Shown here piece after piece: positions 1 to 5,399 of a DNA stretch of 8,572 bases. Below the pieces are notes generated by a model, which saw nothing but the letters and a program-made list of their open reading frames with translations, made no database searches and was not told the DNA's origin. The DNA comes from Candidatus Bathyarchaeota archaeon RBG_13_52_12 (GTDB lineage: Archaea; Thermoproteota; Bathyarchaeia; TCS64), in the NCBI GenBank assembly GCA_001774245.1, contig MEZF01000077.1, positions 16,780 through 25,351 of the forward strand, in the 5' to 3' direction. The first letter of the stretch is position 1. The number at the start of each line of letters is the position of its first letter. The position numbers and the translations under genes are program-made.

Positions 1-531
1 GATTGGGTAGATCCACATGGGGACCATCACGGGGAAGTTGAATGGTGTGATCCCGACCGCTACGCCAAGGGGCTGGCGCAGCGTGTGAGCGTCCACGTTC
101 GTCGATACGTTCGGCGTATTCATCCCGGCGAGATGAACAGGTAATCCGCAGGCAAACTCAACTGTCTCGAGGCCACGCGTAACCTCCGTTAGCGCGTCCG
201 GGTAAGTCTTACCGTGGTCCCGCGTGATGAGCTGAGCCATCTCTTCGCGGTGCTGCCAGACGAGCTCTCGATAGGCGAAGAATATCTGGCTGCGAGCGAT
301 GAGCGGCAGGTCTCGCCAGGCAGGGAACGCGCGTCGGGCGGCGGCCACAGCTGCCTCGATCTCAGGGGCACCGCCCCGAGGTACTCGCGCGATGACCGCA
401 CCGGTCGCTGGGTTGAACACGGGGCCAGTCTTTTCGGGCGTGACTTCAACGGCGCGGCCATCGATCCAGTGGCTGATGACCGGTAGAACTCCAGTAGCTG
501 AGTCTAGCGAGGCTTTTAATCTGGTTACCAT
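1..531 (-). CDS. mmsA: Methylmalonate-semialdehyde dehydrogenase (CoA-acylating), N-terminal part, cut by window edge
   Basis: ATG at 531-529 opens a frame that stays open for 177 codons to base 1, so only the N-terminal third of a roughly 490-residue enzyme is seen. The family converts methylmalonate semialdehyde (or malonate semialdehyde) plus CoA and NAD+ to propionyl-CoA (or acetyl-CoA) in valine, beta-alanine or inositol breakdown, in the cytosol. Visible marks are HWIDG near residue 21, FNPATG near 39, HGKTYPDA near 106, RGLETVEFACG at 119-129, RQPLGVAVGITPFNFP at 152-167 with the conserved Asn165, and PMWIYPI at the edge. The RQPLGV-GITPFNFP-VPMW run is typical of MMSDH rather than other aldehyde dehydrogenases. 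A GGAGG Shine-Dalgarno site lies 9 nt upstream (545-541), and a weak TTAAGAAC TATA-like element at 574-567. Of 13 arginine codons, 12 are CGN, unlike the thiolase and epimerase, so the gene may be imported. The catalytic Cys lies outside the window. Confidence 0.93.
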   Translation of the reverse strand, partial: MVTRLKASLDSATGVLPVISHWIDGRAVEVTPEKTGPVFNPATGAVIARVPRGGAPEIEAAVAAARRAFPAWRDLPLIARSQIFFAYRELVWQHREEMAQLITRDHGKTYPDALTEVTRGLETVEFACGLPVHLAGMNTPNVSTNVDAHTLRQPLGVAVGITPFNFPVMVPMWIYPI

Positions 532-540
532 AACGCGCGT

Positions 541-545
541 CCTCC
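541..545 (-). promoter_or_regulatory. Shine-Dalgarno site of the MMSDH gene
   Basis: GGAGG on the minus strand, 9 nt before the ATG at 531, supports that start and implies a leadered mRNA. Several other genes here look leaderless or have very short leaders. Confidence 0.6.
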
Positions 546-691
546 AATCAAGTTGGTTAGCCGGAGGTTCTTAACGCGCCTCCCAACGAACTCAATCGGT
601 TCAAGTTCCGCGAAGCTGAGAATCCTGTATTTCTCGTCCTTTGAGAAAACGTCGCTCGACATGACGGATCAAGAATAGTGTAGCACTGGTG

Positions 692-712
692 ATAAAAAGA
701 CTGAGACGTCTT
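692..712 (-). terminator. Possible hairpin plus T-tract terminator after the MBL-fold gene
   Basis: Read on the minus strand, AAGAC - 6-nt loop - GTCTT is a perfect 5-bp inverted repeat (712-708 and 701-697) that runs directly into a T-rich stretch ending TTTTTATC. It lies about 90 nt past the stop of the MBL-fold gene and 160 nt before the MMSDH start. Archaeal termination depends mainly on the U-tract, so this is plausible but weak. The same T-run could instead be a TATA element for the MMSDH gene. The rest of 532-803 shows no convincing gene; a 74-codon arginine-rich frame inside it has no recognisable domain. Confidence 0.3.
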
Positions 713-803
713 GACCACTACTCGGTGAGGCGCTGTAGGTTCTCTTTGTAGGGGAATCAACTCTCTTCGTCTCGTACGCAAATAAACACAGGGTATTCGC
801 GCG

Positions 804-1727
804 TTATTTTATTGACTCTAATTTACGTGCGTTCTCTTCCTTGATCTTCCACTTCGTGTACTCGACGAGCCCTATGATGTTGGGGATAGCGGTCCTGCGC
901 CTGCCGTCGTCATCGTCGATGCTGAGCCGAAGGAGGGGATCCTGCTCCTTCAACAGTTCCCATATGCCGTTGAGATCGAGTCCCTCACGAACGCCGCTCT
1001 CCACAACCTCGACCCACGTCTCCAGCTCCCCCTTATAGAAAGTGAGTTTCTTCACCGCGTCATAGGAATATCCAAAGTGACTGTAGCAGATTATCTCGGG
1101 GCGAAGGGAGATGAGCTTTTCAAGGCTCTGCAGCGCCTTCTCGGGGTTGAAAGGAGGAGGCGTGATTGGGAAGACGTTTCCGCTCCTCTTGCTGAAGCTT
1201 CCTCCGCAGTCGCCAAGTATGATGATCCTGTAGTCGGGCTCCCAGAAACTCTGCCCGTGGCTCGCATGCCCAGGAGTCCAAATCACCTTCAACGTCGCTC
1301 CCAACAGGTCAAGGATCTCACCATCTTTAGACTCTTGGATCTTCATAGGATTCAGCCCCCTGACCTCCCCGTACTTCTCAAAGGCTGGTCCAAAGAACTG
1401 CTTCGCTGACGCTGCAAGACGACTCGGATCGACGAGGTGCTCTACCGCTTTCGGGTGGGAGTAGACGTCGGCCTCGGGATGAGCTTCTATCATCTTCCAG
1501 GCTCCGCCGCCATGGTCGAGGTGGATGTGGGTGAGCCCAACGTACCGGAGCTGCTCAATTCCCAGTTCCCTCAGTCCCTCCAAAGCCCCCGGTACCTGGC
1601 TCATCGGTCCGGGATCGATGAGAATGGGCTCCCCACCCTTCACGACGTACGTTCCTAGTACGCCTTGGGAGCCATAATATGGTGAATCTACGAGGTAGAC
1701 AGGGCCAAGTATCTGCTGAGTGAGCAC
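804..1727 (-). CDS. Metallo-beta-lactamase-fold hydrolase
   Basis: A 307-residue cytosolic MBL-fold protein, probably a di-metal hydrolase of the broad glyoxalase II-like group. The motifs run in the expected order: ILIDPGP near residue 35, the metal-binding THIHLDHGGG (HxHxDH) near 66-75, TPGHASHGQ near 151-159 with the next metal His, LGDCGG near 171-176 with the bridging Asp, and CYSHFGYS near 214-221 with the final His. All metal ligands are therefore present and the enzyme should be active. The last 80 residues form a helical extension beyond the core fold and are rich in Lys/Glu at the end. The start is GTG at 1727-1725, with GGTGA just upstream and a TTAAGAAC element about 26 nt upstream. 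It begins 25 nt after the stop of the zinc-ribbon membrane protein and is likely co-transcribed with it. The substrate cannot be told from the sequence; a thioesterase, lactonase or phosphodiesterase role is possible. Confidence 0.85.
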   Translation of the reverse strand: MLTQQILGPVYLVDSPYYGSQGVLGTYVVKGGEPILIDPGPMSQVPGALEGLRELGIEQLRYVGLTHIHLDHGGGAWKMIEAHPEADVYSHPKAVEHLVDPSRLAASAKQFFGPAFEKYGEVRGLNPMKIQESKDGEILDLLGATLKVIWTPGHASHGQSFWEPDYRIIILGDCGGSFSKRSGNVFPITPPPFNPEKALQSLEKLISLRPEIICYSHFGYSYDAVKKLTFYKGELETWVEVVESGVREGLDLNGIWELLKEQDPLLRLSIDDDDGRRRTAIPNIIGLVEYTKWKIKEENARKLESIK

Positions 1728-1752
1728 AGTTCACCCGTGCCTCAGGGTGTTC

Positions 1753-2382
1753 TTAATCCCTTCGAGTAGAAGACCACACGAAGGAACTGACTAATGCGCT
1801 TAGCACGATCGAGGCGCCAATGATTATTACGAAGCTGGGGAGAAGTTTCGCAGCGCTGATCGCCCCCTGCCCAAAGAGTCTAACCAGGTAAGCCACAGCG
1901 AAGCCGCCGATGGCGCCAACGATGTTTCCAAGCCCCTTTGCTACTCGGCCGGACACCATCCTCAGGGCTCCCTCCACGAGCCCCCAAGTCGACATGATGA
2001 CGAAGAAGAGGAAAATCGGCTCAGTGAGAATGAGGGGCAACACTGTTGGGCCATTCACCCAGCCACGGAACCAGACGACGATCTCAGACCAGACCCATGG
2101 GTATTGTAGGTACACCCAAGCAATCGCTATTAGGAAAACACCGAACCCCACGCCGTCAAGGTAGTCAGAACCACGATCGGATATCTCAAACTGCTCAAGG
2201 CGCCTCTCATACTTATGCTTCCATCTTTCCGCGAAGGGGCTAGCGGACTCATCCATCTTTTGCCCACACCTATCACAGAAAACAGCGTCGACTGGGAGCT
2301 CCTTACCACACTTGGGGCAATACTTGACGGAAAGTTTGCTATTACCCAGTTTATCCTTGTCTCTAATTGGTGGTTCTGACAT
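1753..2382 (-). CDS. Zinc-ribbon membrane protein of unknown function
   Basis: A 209-residue protein from ATG 2382. An N-terminal zinc ribbon (Cys22, Cys25, Cys36, Cys39, of the form YCPKCGKE...FCDRCGQ) is followed by a charged helical linker (about 50-70) and roughly four hydrophobic segments (about 76-93, 113-135, 152-170 and 182-203), ending in STRRD. The architecture, zinc ribbon in the cytosol and a small polytopic membrane domain, is common among uncharacterised archaeal proteins. The ribbon may bind a protein or nucleic-acid partner. The frame also has an ATG at 2424, but the TATA-like GGTTTAATCC sits at 2418-2409, about 31 nt before ATG 2382. This fits leaderless initiation at 2382 and places 2424 upstream of the promoter. 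The MBL hydrolase follows 25 nt downstream. I do not recognise a named family for the membrane part. Confidence 0.75.
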   Translation of the reverse strand: MSEPPIRDKDKLGNSKLSVKYCPKCGKELPVDAVFCDRCGQKMDESASPFAERWKHKYERRLEQFEISDRGSDYLDGVGFGVFLIAIAWVYLQYPWVWSEIVVWFRGWVNGPTVLPLILTEPIFLFFVIMSTWGLVEGALRMVSGRVAKGLGNIVGAIGGFAVAYLVRLFGQGAISAAKLLPSFVIIIGASIVLSALVSSFVWSSTRRD

Positions 2383-2408
2383 ATACTTCCTAAATAAATG
2401 GATGGAAG

Positions 2409-2418
2409 GATTAAACCT
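2409..2418 (-). promoter_or_regulatory. TATA-box candidate for the zinc-ribbon membrane protein
   Basis: GGTTTAATCC on the minus strand is centred about 31 nt upstream of ATG 2382, the usual distance to a transcription start at or next to the start codon. It argues against the longer reading frame from 2424. Confidence 0.45.
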
Positions 2419-2443
2419 TCTCATCTACCTCCATACGCGCGCG

Positions 2444-2459
2444 AAAGGTTTCAAATATT
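2444..2459 (+). promoter_or_regulatory. BRE/TATA candidate for the small two-helix membrane protein
   Basis: GAAAGG followed by TTTCAAATAT resembles an archaeal BRE plus TATA box. Its centre is about 26 nt before ATG 2481, so transcription would start at or near the start codon. Together with the minus-strand box at 2409-2418 it makes a divergent promoter pair within 98 bp. Confidence 0.5.
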
Positions 2460-2480
2460 CAATTAACAGTTCTCGCCTCA

Positions 2481-2702
2481 ATGGGGATGACCCCGTTGAA
2501 TCGGTTGCTATCAAGTTTCTGGTTTAGTGTGACGGGGGTGGTAACCTTCGCTGTTGTGGGGGTTATCACCCTTATAATGGGTTCCCAGTTGAATAATGAG
2601 CCTGTTCAAATCGCTGGCTGGGCTCTGATAGGAGTCTCCATAATTCTCTTAATTGGCGGGCTAGGTAGCGCGACTTTTCGCACCGGAGGTAGATCCAGGT
2701 AA
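2481..2702 (+). CDS. Small two-helix membrane protein, unknown function
   Basis: A 73-residue protein with two hydrophobic segments (about 14-34 and 43-62) joined by a short polar loop (GSQLNNEPVQ), ending in a basic tail FRTGGRSR. The basic C-terminus and short N-terminus suggest a hairpin with both ends in the cytosol. The start is ATG 2481, supported by a TATA-like element about 26 nt upstream; a second Met at residue 3 is an alternative. It is transcribed divergently from the zinc-ribbon membrane protein and lies 83 bp before the epimerase, which has its own promoter candidate. No family is recognised. The coding call rests on the promoter spacing and the clean membrane-protein pattern. 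Confidence 0.6.
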   Translation: MGMTPLNRLLSSFWFSVTGVVTFAVVGVITLIMGSQLNNEPVQIAGWALIGVSIILLIGGLGSATFRTGGRSR

Positions 2703-2747
2703 GACCTCACGCCCACGCGCACGCGGCTAAGGAAAGCTGGGTAACCC

Positions 2748-2755
2748 ATTTTAAC
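2748..2755 (+). promoter_or_regulatory. TATA-box candidate for the epimerase gene
   Basis: ATTTTAAC lies about 35 nt upstream of ATG 2786, predicting a leader of roughly 5-10 nt. It overlaps a short direct repeat, TAACCCATT twice at 2742-2760. Confidence 0.4.
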
Positions 2756-2785
2756 CCATTGCACAAACTAATCCTCTGAACCAGG

Positions 2786-3727
2786 ATGCGCATAGCAGTC
2801 ACAGGTGGGGCAGGCTACATAGGCTCTATACTAGTAAAAAAACTCCTAGAGGAAGGCTACAAAGTAACCACACTCGATAACCAGTCTACCGGTAACAACA
2901 GATATCTGAAGCCGTTGAAGACGGCAGAGCTAGAAATCATCGAAGGCGATATCAGAAATCCGCCAGACCTCGACAGAGCCTTAAAGAATTCTGACGCCGT
3001 CGTCCATGCCGCGGCTCTATCCGACCTAGACGCCTGCAACGAGAAGCCCGAAGAGGCAGTCTCTGTCAACGTCTACGGTACATACAGGCTCCTAGAAGCC
3101 GCGTTGAGAAACAGTGTGAGGAGGATAGTGTTCTGCAGTAGCGCCGCTGTCTACGGAGTCCCAAAGACTTTACCGGTGACAGAGAGACACGCTCTCCACC
3201 CATTGAATCTTTACGGCATAACCAAACTCACTGGCGAGAAGCTGATTGAATCTTGCCACCTAAACAATGGAATGGAGACGGTAAACCTCCGATTCGGTAA
3301 TGTATACGGCGTAGGCCTATACACAAACTGGGTTGGAGTAATTCCCAAATTCGTCTCACTCGGAGTCGAGGGGAAGCCCCTCACCATATATGGCGACGGT
3401 TCCAGCACAAGAGACTTCGTCCACGTCGAAGACATTACCAGTGCAATAACCCTCAGCACCGCAACAAAGGGCATCAAGATGGAAACTCTTAACATTGGCA
3501 GCGAAACGACCACCGTCAACCAGATAGCGGACATCGTCTCGCAGGAAGTCAAAAAGGCGAAGAAGAAAAGTGTCTCCATAACCCACCTCTCGCCCCGACA
3601 AGGCGAGGCGAAGGAATTTAGTTACGACACGTCAAGAATAAGAAGAGTCCTTGGGTTCGAGCCGAGGTGGAAACTCGTGGACGGTATAAAGCAGATAGTC
3701 CAGTATAGAATGGACTCCCAAAAGTAG
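2786..3727 (+). CDS. NAD-dependent sugar-nucleotide epimerase/dehydratase (GalE-like, extended SDR)
   Basis: A 313-residue extended short-chain dehydrogenase of normal length. It has the Rossmann motif GGAGYIGS at 7-14, Asp31 after beta-2 (NAD rather than NADP preference), GDIRN at 54-58, HAAA at 74-77, the catalytic Ser pair in CSSAAVYG at 117-124, the YxxxK pair Tyr143/Lys147 in LYGITK, and the sugar-nucleotide region with YGDGSSTRDFVHVED at 202-216. This set is that of UDP-glucose 4-epimerase and close relatives, which isomerise UDP-hexoses or make related sugars for surface glycans or N-glycosylation. The exact sugar cannot be assigned, so galE is not given as a symbol. The gene starts with ATG 2786 and is followed 15 bp later by the convergent RAM-domain gene. 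Arginine codons are 14 AGR out of 17 by hand count. A glycan role would fit the sequon-rich surface protein at the right end, but that link is inference. Confidence 0.88.
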   Translation: MRIAVTGGAGYIGSILVKKLLEEGYKVTTLDNQSTGNNRYLKPLKTAELEIIEGDIRNPPDLDRALKNSDAVVHAAALSDLDACNEKPEEAVSVNVYGTYRLLEAALRNSVRRIVFCSSAAVYGVPKTLPVTERHALHPLNLYGITKLTGEKLIESCHLNNGMETVNLRFGNVYGVGLYTNWVGVIPKFVSLGVEGKPLTIYGDGSSTRDFVHVEDITSAITLSTATKGIKMETLNIGSETTTVNQIADIVSQEVKKAKKKSVSITHLSPRQGEAKEFSYDTSRIRRVLGFEPRWKLVDGIKQIVQYRMDSQK

Positions 3728-3742
3728 CAAGTCAACAAGAAG

Positions 3743-3973
3743 CTACTCTAGGACGACCATCGTCAGCGTAGACCTGACATGGTTGAGGCGCCTGATCTTG
3801 GTGGTAATAACGTCTTTGATCTCCTGCATCGAGGGAGCCTCTAGTCGGACGACGAAATCATATACCCCGTAGACGCCGTAGACCTCCTTGACCTCAGGTA
3901 TCTCCTTTAGAGCCTTACTGACGTCGGTCCCCTCCCCGAGGTCAGTATTGATTAAGACAAAGGCGACGCTCAT
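3743..3973 (-). CDS. Stand-alone Lrp/AsnC ligand-binding (RAM) domain protein
   Basis: A 76-residue protein that is only the C-terminal effector-binding alpha/beta domain of Lrp/AsnC regulators. It has the first strand AFVLINT at 4-10, a helix with VSKALKEIPEV at 18-28, the central VYGVYGVYDFVVRLEA at 31-46, a second helix EIKDVITTKIRRL at 51-63, and a last strand STLTMVVLE at 68-76. There is no helix-turn-helix and no room for one in frame upstream. Such proteins are frequent in archaea, form oligomers and bind amino acids or other small molecules. They may modulate full-length Lrp proteins or act as sensors. The start is ATG 3973, with GAGGTG 5 nt upstream (3984-3979) and a TATA candidate at 4013-4006. 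It is divergent from the thiolase gene and convergent with the epimerase, so it may sense a metabolite tied to the acyl-CoA genes, though this is not shown. Confidence 0.82.
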   Translation of the reverse strand: MSVAFVLINTDLGEGTDVSKALKEIPEVKEVYGVYGVYDFVVRLEAPSMQEIKDVITTKIRRLNHVRSTLTMVVLE

Positions 3974-4005
3974 TGATACACCTCAATTGATGCTCATACC
4001 AGATG

Positions 4006-4013
4006 TAATTTAA
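4006..4013 (-). promoter_or_regulatory. TATA-box candidate for the RAM-domain gene
   Basis: TTAAATTA on the minus strand is centred about 37 nt before ATG 3973, predicting a leader of around 10 nt that just includes the GAGGTG Shine-Dalgarno site. An A-rich AAAATG flank upstream could serve as BRE. Confidence 0.5.
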
Positions 4014-4046
4014 CATTTTCTAGGTCCAGAAAAACGGGATATTATT

Positions 4047-4054
4047 CTTTATAC
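4047..4054 (+). promoter_or_regulatory. Second, distal TATA-like element upstream of the thiolase
   Basis: CTTTATAC is a close match to the archaeal TTTAWA core, but it lies about 100 nt before the thiolase start. It would give a leader of about 70 nt containing both inverted repeats at 4065-4076 and 4093-4112. It may be an alternative promoter or chance in an AT-rich stretch. Confidence 0.3.
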
Positions 4055-4092
4055 AGACAGGTTTCGATAAAAATCGTACCCTATTCGTCTCT

Positions 4093-4112
4093 TGTCGAGT
4101 TAGCTTTCGACA
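4093..4112. promoter_or_regulatory. Candidate operator: TGTCGA-N8-TCGACA inverted repeat
   Basis: Perfect 6-bp arms (4093-4098 and 4107-4112) separated by 8 nt form a 20-bp dyad ending 2 nt before the TATA-like element of the thiolase. Size and position fit a dimeric regulator blocking or recruiting TBP/TFB at that promoter. A smaller dyad, CGAT-AAAA-ATCG, lies at 4065-4076. The regulator is not known. TetR- or Lrp-type regulators bind dyads of this kind, but the stand-alone RAM protein next door has no DNA-binding domain. Confidence 0.4.
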
Positions 4113-4114
4113 CA

Positions 4115-4122
4115 ATTCTTAA
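4115..4122 (+). promoter_or_regulatory. TATA-like element proximal to the thiolase gene
   Basis: ATTCTTAA is centred about 32 nt before GTG 4151, predicting a start of transcription a few bases before the start codon. The match to a TATA box is weak, but position and the adjacent dyad support it. Confidence 0.35.
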
Positions 4123-4150
4123 CCCCGCTGCTTACTCCGGTATTTTCCAG

Positions 4151-5398
4151 GTGTGGACGTTGGGTCTCAATAGGGGCGTTTCGATTGTTGGCGCAGGGAT
4201 GACAAGGTTCCACAACAGGATTCACATGGATAAGACGGGGAGAGAGCTCTTCGTCGAAGCGGCCCTAGAAGCCGCGGACGCTGTTGACCATGGCTTCAGA
4301 TTTAGGGACGCTGGCGCCCTATTCGTGGGGAACTTTACAAGCGAAGTCTTCGAGGGGCAGGGACACATAGCAGCTGTGATTGCCGACTGGTTAGGCATTA
4401 ACCCAATACCCGCATACAGGATAGAGGATGCCTGCGCCAGCTCTGGCGCCGCCCTCAACCTTGGGGCAATGTCCATCGCCTCCGGGATGACTGACATTGT
4501 AGTAGTCGGGGGAGTCGAGAAGATGAGCAGGCTCAATACGGATCAGGTTACCGACGCCCTCGCTCTAGCAGCTGACTCCTCATACGAGACCTCCGTCGGA
4601 TTCACCTTCCCCTCCATCTACGCGGCCATGGCTTCCGCTTACTTCAAGAAGTATAACACTGATTGGGAGCAGCTAGCAGCTGTAACTATCAAGAATCACA
4701 GGAATTGCGTTCTTAACCCCAAAGCCCAGTTCCAGTTAGACATCATGGCAACAGCCCAAAGGATGGGGGAGAAGAGCGGCAGAATCTTTAAAAACGAGAT
4801 GGAGTTCCTCAAGTCGGATCTCAACCCAATTATATCATCCCCTCTACGGCTCTTCGACTGCTGCCCAGTCTCCGACGGAGCTGCAGCTATAATTTTAGCC
4901 GCTGACGATGTAGCGGGGAGGTATACCGACACGCCCGTCAAGATTATGGGCATGGGACAAGCGAGCGACACCATTGCCCTACACAGCAGACCGGATTTTA
5001 CAACTCTGAGGGCAGCTGTGAAGGCCGCTGAGGATGCTTACAAGATGTCGGGCTTCACCCCAAAGAACATCCAGGTCGCCGATGTCCACGATTGCTTCAC
5101 AATAGCCGAGATTGTCGCCACAGAGGACCTTGGATTCTTTCCAAAAGGACAAGGTGGTAAGTCTGCAGAAGAGGGGAGAACAGCCTTAAACGGCGAGCTG
5201 CCCATAAACCCTGACGGAGGACTTAAGGCTAAAGGCCATCCCGTTGGCGCCACAGGCGTTGCTATGGCCTACGAAATGTTCAAGCAGCTCCGTGGCCAAG
5301 CTGGGAAACACCAGGTTCAGGGTGCCGAAGTTGGACTAGTACACAACGTTGGAGCCGCGGGCGCGAGCGTCGCCGTTCAAGTATTCAGGAGGGGATGA
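4151..5398 (+). CDS. SCP2-type thiolase / acetyl-CoA acetyltransferase, archaeal
   Basis: A 415-residue thiolase acting on 3-ketoacyl-CoA plus CoA, or in reverse condensing acyl-CoA units. It has SIVGAGMTRFH near 11-21, the nucleophile Cys95 in EDACASSG, VVVGGVEKMS at 117-126, the HDCF loop at 313-316 with Cys315, GHPVGATG at 362-369 with His363, and HNVGAAGAS at 398-406. The HDCF loop, and Gly/Ala instead of the classic C-terminal Cys motif, mark the SCP2-type class, in which the HDCF Cys helps catalysis. The chosen start is GTG 4151; TTG 4160 in frame is an alternative, because AGGTG precedes it by 7 nt. The DUF35 gene follows 1 nt after the stop, the usual arrangement for archaeal thiolase complexes. 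In archaeal HMG-CoA synthesis a third gene (HMG-CoA synthase) is also present; it is absent here, which favours a fatty- or branched-acyl role. Arginine codons are 17 AGR out of 19. Confidence 0.9.
   Translation: MWTLGLNRGVSIVGAGMTRFHNRIHMDKTGRELFVEAALEAADAVDHGFRFRDAGALFVGNFTSEVFEGQGHIAAVIADWLGINPIPAYRIEDACASSGAALNLGAMSIASGMTDIVVVGGVEKMSRLNTDQVTDALALAADSSYETSVGFTFPSIYAAMASAYFKKYNTDWEQLAAVTIKNHRNCVLNPKAQFQLDIMATAQRMGEKSGRIFKNEMEFLKSDLNPIISSPLRLFDCCPVSDGAAAIILAADDVAGRYTDTPVKIMGMGQASDTIALHSRPDFTTLRAAVKAAEDAYKMSGFTPKNIQVADVHDCFTIAEIVATEDLGFFPKGQGGKSAEEGRTALNGELPINPDGGLKAKGHPVGATGVAMAYEMFKQLRGQAGKHQVQGAEVGLVHNVGAAGASVAVQVFRRG
5387..5392 (+). promoter_or_regulatory. Shine-Dalgarno site that sets a TTG start for the DUF35 gene
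   Basis: AGGAGG lies inside the last codons of the thiolase, 7 nt before TTG 5400. It fixes the start at 5400 rather than the TTG at 5349 further upstream in the same frame, and implies translation coupled to the thiolase. Confidence 0.7.
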
Positions 5399-5399
5399 T

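Noticed and set aside
224..238. GTGATGA followed by CTGA, resembling box C/D sRNA motifs
   Set aside because: The boxes are only a few bases apart, leaving no guide region, and they lie within a coding sequence.
189..486. Frames of about 90 codons on both strands at the left end
   Set aside because: They are shadows of the MMSDH gene, whose own frame is open to the edge and matches the family closely.
557..781. 74-codon minus-strand frame between the MMSDH and MBL genes
   Set aside because: Arginine-rich, low-complexity translation with no domain, no Shine-Dalgarno site and no promoter spacing; it also crosses the candidate terminator.
2383..2424. Longer N-terminus for the zinc-ribbon protein from ATG 2424
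   Set aside because: The TATA-like element for this gene lies inside that segment, and the extra residues look unlike the rest of the protein.
2742..2760. Direct repeat TAACCCATT twice upstream of the epimerase
   Set aside because: Nine-base repeat with a single-base spacer; may be chance and overlaps the TATA candidate, so it is not called as a separate element.
3211..3579. 122-codon minus-strand frame inside the epimerase gene
   Set aside because: Antisense shadow of a gene with all catalytic motifs in place.
3858..3882. Short internal repeat VYGVYGVY in the RAM protein
   Set aside because: This segment is the normal central strand region of the family and needs no repeat-expansion explanation.
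5349..5399. Longer N-terminus for the DUF35 protein
   Set aside because: It would overlap the thiolase by 50 nt and lacks a ribosome site, while TTG 5400 has AGGAGG at 7 nt and gives the normal family length.
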